Part shown: piece by piece, positions 32,203-34,596 of the stretch
Layout of the letters: every line of letters starts with the position of its first letter
Numbering within the stretch: position 1 is the first letter of the stretch
Source: CAZPXF01 sp964590945
GTDB taxonomy: Bacteria; Bacillota; Clostridia; Lachnospirales; Lachnospiraceae
Assembly (NCBI GenBank): GCA_964590945.1
Contig: CAZPXF010000010.1
Span: 1-34,596 of the forward strand
Reading direction: 5' to 3'
Length of the DNA: 34,596 nucleotides
The notes under the pieces: generated by a model
The model's database searches: none
Seen by the model: only the letters and a program-made list of their open reading frames with translations
What the model was told of the DNA's origin: nothing
Translations under genes and position numbers: made by a program

Positions 32203-33114
32203 ATGAAAATAGCATTTGACGTAGATGTTCTGGCGAAACAGAATGTGAACGATATCAACTGGATGGTTCATCAGGTAGCGGACTGGGGCTACAAGTACAT
32301 CGAGCAGTCTCCGCATCCGAGGATCAATCCATTTTACAAGCATCCGCTTTTCTCAAAGGAATGCGAGATGGAATACCGGAAAGCTCTTGGTGAGACCGGC
32401 GTGGAAATTTCTTCCTTTATCGTCGTGTACCGCTGGTCCGGTCCGACGGAGGAGCAGAGAAAGATGGCGGTGGCAAACTGGAAGAGGATGGTGGAGATCG
32501 CGGTCAATATGGGCGTGCAGGTGATCAACACCGAGCTTTCCGGCGATCCGAATCAGCAGGAGATCTGCAACGGCATGTGGTTCCGCTCTATGGACGAGCT
32601 GCTTCCCCTTTTTGAGAAAGAAGGGATCCGTGTGGAGATTCAGTCTCATCCGTGGGATTTCTGCGAGCTGAACAACGAAACCTGCGATATGGTTAAGAGC
32701 TACCGCTCGGACAACCTGAAATACGTATATTCCGCACCGCATGGATTTTTCTATGATAAAGGCGCCGGAGACGTGCGTTCTATGTTAAAATATGCAGGAG
32801 ACGATCTGAGCCATGTGCTGTTTGCAGATACATTTAATCAGACAAAAGACTGCCGGTATATTCTCAATCCGCCGTGGCTCAATCAGATGGGACGAGAAGA
32901 CGTGTCCATCCACCAGCACAATCCGATGGGCGAGGGAGATGTGGATTTCAAGGGCATTTTTGAGACGCTGCGCGAGATGGATTTTGCAAATAAAACATTC
33001 CGGGTCGGGGGAGACGCCATTTCCTGCGTATCCATCTTCGGATATCCGGAGCGGATGGATGTAGAAGCGCCGCGCGCGAGGGAGATCATTGAGAAGGAAC
33101 TGTTGATGCGATAA
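32203..33114 (+). CDS. IolH-like TIM-barrel sugar isomerase/epimerase, copy 2
   Basis: A 303-residue paralogue of the protein at 11513, with about four of five residues the same by eye. The DNA differs at many synonymous positions, so the duplication is not recent, or one copy was acquired separately. Shared features include GYKYIEQSPHPRINPFYKHP, INTELSGDPNQ, EIQSHP and MGEGDVDF. It lies 13 bases after iolE and 18 before a GPH transporter, inside the inositol operon, so an IolH-type auxiliary isomerase role is likely. The exact reaction is not known to me. AAGGAGG precedes the start. Confidence 0.87.
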   Translation: MKIAFDVDVLAKQNVNDINWMVHQVADWGYKYIEQSPHPRINPFYKHPLFSKECEMEYRKALGETGVEISSFIVVYRWSGPTEEQRKMAVANWKRMVEIAVNMGVQVINTELSGDPNQQEICNGMWFRSMDELLPLFEKEGIRVEIQSHPWDFCELNNETCDMVKSYRSDNLKYVYSAPHGFFYDKGAGDVRSMLKYAGDDLSHVLFADTFNQTKDCRYILNPPWLNQMGREDVSIHQHNPMGEGDVDFKGIFETLREMDFANKTFRVGGDAISCVSIFGYPERMDVEAPRAREIIEKELLMR

Positions 33115-33132
33115 AAGAACCGGGGAGAGATT

Positions 33133-34575
33133 ATGAAATCTGTAGCAGAATTATTGAATTATAAACAAAAAGGAAAGGACATGGATGAGTTCATCAAGGT
33201 ACCGGCGACGGAGAAGCTGGCATACTGTTTCGGCGATCCGGCGTTGACGCTTATGTACACGATGACGACCACTCTCCTGATCTATTTTTATACAAATGTA
33301 GTGGGGATCTCTGCAGGCTCCGTCGGTATGATCATGCTCGTATCGCGTGTGTTTGACGGCTTTTCCGATGTGCTGATGGGGACGATCATCGACCGTACGC
33401 ACTCGAAATACGGAAAATCCAGGATCTGGATCCTTCGTCTGGCCATTCCATATGCGCTGGCAGCGGTCGTACTCTTTACGATGCCTGGACTTGGATCTAT
33501 GGGGAAGGTGATCTATGCTTTTGTAACCTATAATATTATGAATACGGTTGTATATACCGCGATCAGCCAGCCGTTCCATGCGCTCGGTTCCCTGATGAGC
33601 CGCGACAGAAGAGAGCGGGATGTGATCTGCAATATCCGCATGATCCTTTCCATCACAGCGAGCATGGTGATCACTGCATTTACACTGCCGCTGATCAATA
33701 AAGTGGCTGGTGTGTGCGGGAATGAACAGGCGGCATGGATCATTGTAACGGCAGCGTATGCGATCGTTTCCGTATTCGTACTTTTAAATACATATGCAAC
33801 CTGTACAGAGCGTGTCAGGACAGCAGAAAAGGTAAAAGAAGATCTTCCGTTTCTGACGGCGCTGAAGATCACCGTTACGAATCCGTATTTTCTGATCGCA
33901 TTGGGGCTGATGCTGTTCTATACGGTATATCAGATCATTATAGGAACAGATCTCACCTATTACTGCCAGTATGTGCTGAACGACGTGAATCTGGTGATGC
34001 CGCTTTCCGCATCTGAAAAGATCGCGACGATCATTGGAATAGCAATGCTGCCGAAGCTTCTTCCGAAGTACGGCAAACGCAAGATGATCTGCGTCGGATG
34101 TCTTCTCGGGATCGCGGGACAGCTTGTCTTCCTTCTGAATGCCACGAGCATTCCGCTCGGAGTTTTGACCTGTATCATGAGAGGTTTTGGGATCGCCCCG
34201 TTTTACGGAGTGCAGTATTCCCTTCCAAGTGATGCGATCGAATACGGACATTGGAAGACGGGGCTTCGCGTGGAGGGACTTATGTTCTCATCCATGAGCA
34301 TGGGACAGAAAGCAGGTTCCGGTTTCACCTCGGCGATCATGGGCGCGATCCTTTCCATGGCGGCGTTTGACGGGCTGAAAGCGACGGCTGCAGAGCAGAC
34401 GGCCTCCGCGATCCGGACGATCAAAGCATTTTACCTGTACGTACCTGTCGCAATCTGGGTCATTATGTTTTTGATTGCACTCTGTTATCGGCTGGATAAG
34501 CAATACGATCAGATGATGAAAGACCTGATCTTACGGGAAGCGGCGCCGGAAGGCAGCATTCTTGTGTTGAAATAA
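33133..34575 (+). CDS. GPH family cation symporter, probable inositol importer
   Basis: The protein has 480 residues and 12 membrane segments. GPH signatures are LAYCFGDPALTLMY, NVVGISAGSVGMIML, DGFSDVLMGTIIDRTHSKYGKS and, in the second half, SDAIEYGHWKTGLR. It should bring in myo-inositol or a related polyol with a cation (inference from operon position). The start at 33133 has GGGGAG 5 bases away; an ATG at 33181 with AAAGGAAAGG is also possible, and gives 464 residues, close to the other GPH protein at 12453. It is the last gene seen of the second iol operon; no terminator appears in the 21 bases left. Confidence 0.9.
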   Translation: MKSVAELLNYKQKGKDMDEFIKVPATEKLAYCFGDPALTLMYTMTTTLLIYFYTNVVGISAGSVGMIMLVSRVFDGFSDVLMGTIIDRTHSKYGKSRIWILRLAIPYALAAVVLFTMPGLGSMGKVIYAFVTYNIMNTVVYTAISQPFHALGSLMSRDRRERDVICNIRMILSITASMVITAFTLPLINKVAGVCGNEQAAWIIVTAAYAIVSVFVLLNTYATCTERVRTAEKVKEDLPFLTALKITVTNPYFLIALGLMLFYTVYQIIIGTDLTYYCQYVLNDVNLVMPLSASEKIATIIGIAMLPKLLPKYGKRKMICVGCLLGIAGQLVFLLNATSIPLGVLTCIMRGFGIAPFYGVQYSLPSDAIEYGHWKTGLRVEGLMFSSMSMGQKAGSGFTSAIMGAILSMAAFDGLKATAAEQTASAIRTIKAFYLYVPVAIWVIMFLIALCYRLDKQYDQMMKDLILREAAPEGSILVLK

Positions 34576-34596
34576 TAAACGCAAGGGTATATAATA

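Overview
The window looks like a carbohydrate and polyol catabolism island from an anaerobic Firmicute, most likely a gut Lachnospiraceae-type Clostridium relative (inference). The reasons are strong AGGAGG-type ribosome binding sites, moderate GC content, TTG starts, many GPH and GntP permeases, LacI, ROK and SorC regulators beside their targets, and an inositol pathway arranged as in fermentative clostridia. No rRNA, tRNA, CRISPR array, insertion sequence or phage gene was seen.

Layout. (1) 1-1273: the tail of a coiled-coil gene with a terminator, then a reverse-strand PadR regulator and a partner membrane protein. (2) 1333-6978: a ROK regulator and a xylB / FucI-type isomerase / galM operon for an unidentified pentose or deoxyhexose. 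(3) 6951-8056: LacI regulator A, with its own operator-rich promoter. (4) 8127-13893: an AraC regulator divergent from a four-gene operon (Gfo/Idh dehydrogenase, two TIM-barrel isomerases, GPH symporter). (5) 13946-20460: FGGY kinase, GntP permease, an unknown beta-propeller protein, an UlaG-like lactonase and a SorC regulator. (6) 20536-34575: a near-complete myo-inositol pathway in two transcription units, iolC-iolD-iolB-Fe-ADH-OFA transporter-iolJ and iolG-iolI-iolE-iolH-like-GPH transporter, separated by LacI regulator B.

How the parts work together. In the inositol block, IolG oxidises myo-inositol, IolI isomerises 2-keto-inositol, IolE dehydrates, IolD opens the ring, IolB isomerises, IolC phosphorylates and IolJ cleaves to dihydroxyacetone phosphate and malonic semialdehyde. 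No iolA (malonate semialdehyde dehydrogenase) is present. An iron-type alcohol dehydrogenase sits in the operon and could reduce the semialdehyde instead (inference).

The most striking non-coding signal is a repeated operator, TGCGTGC/GCACGCA, often fused as the palindrome ATGCGTGCACGCAT. It occurs at the promoters of both lacI genes and of both iol operons, and again between iolG and iolI. The two LacI proteins share an almost identical DNA-reading helix, so they probably read the same sites. The AraC-controlled operon mirrors the second iol operon in gene order and contains a close paralogue of its iolH-like gene. It is a good candidate for a related but undescribed polyol or keto-glycoside route. 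The SorC block couples a UlaG-type lactonase with a kinase and permease in place of the ascorbate PTS, and includes a conserved-looking propeller protein of unknown function.
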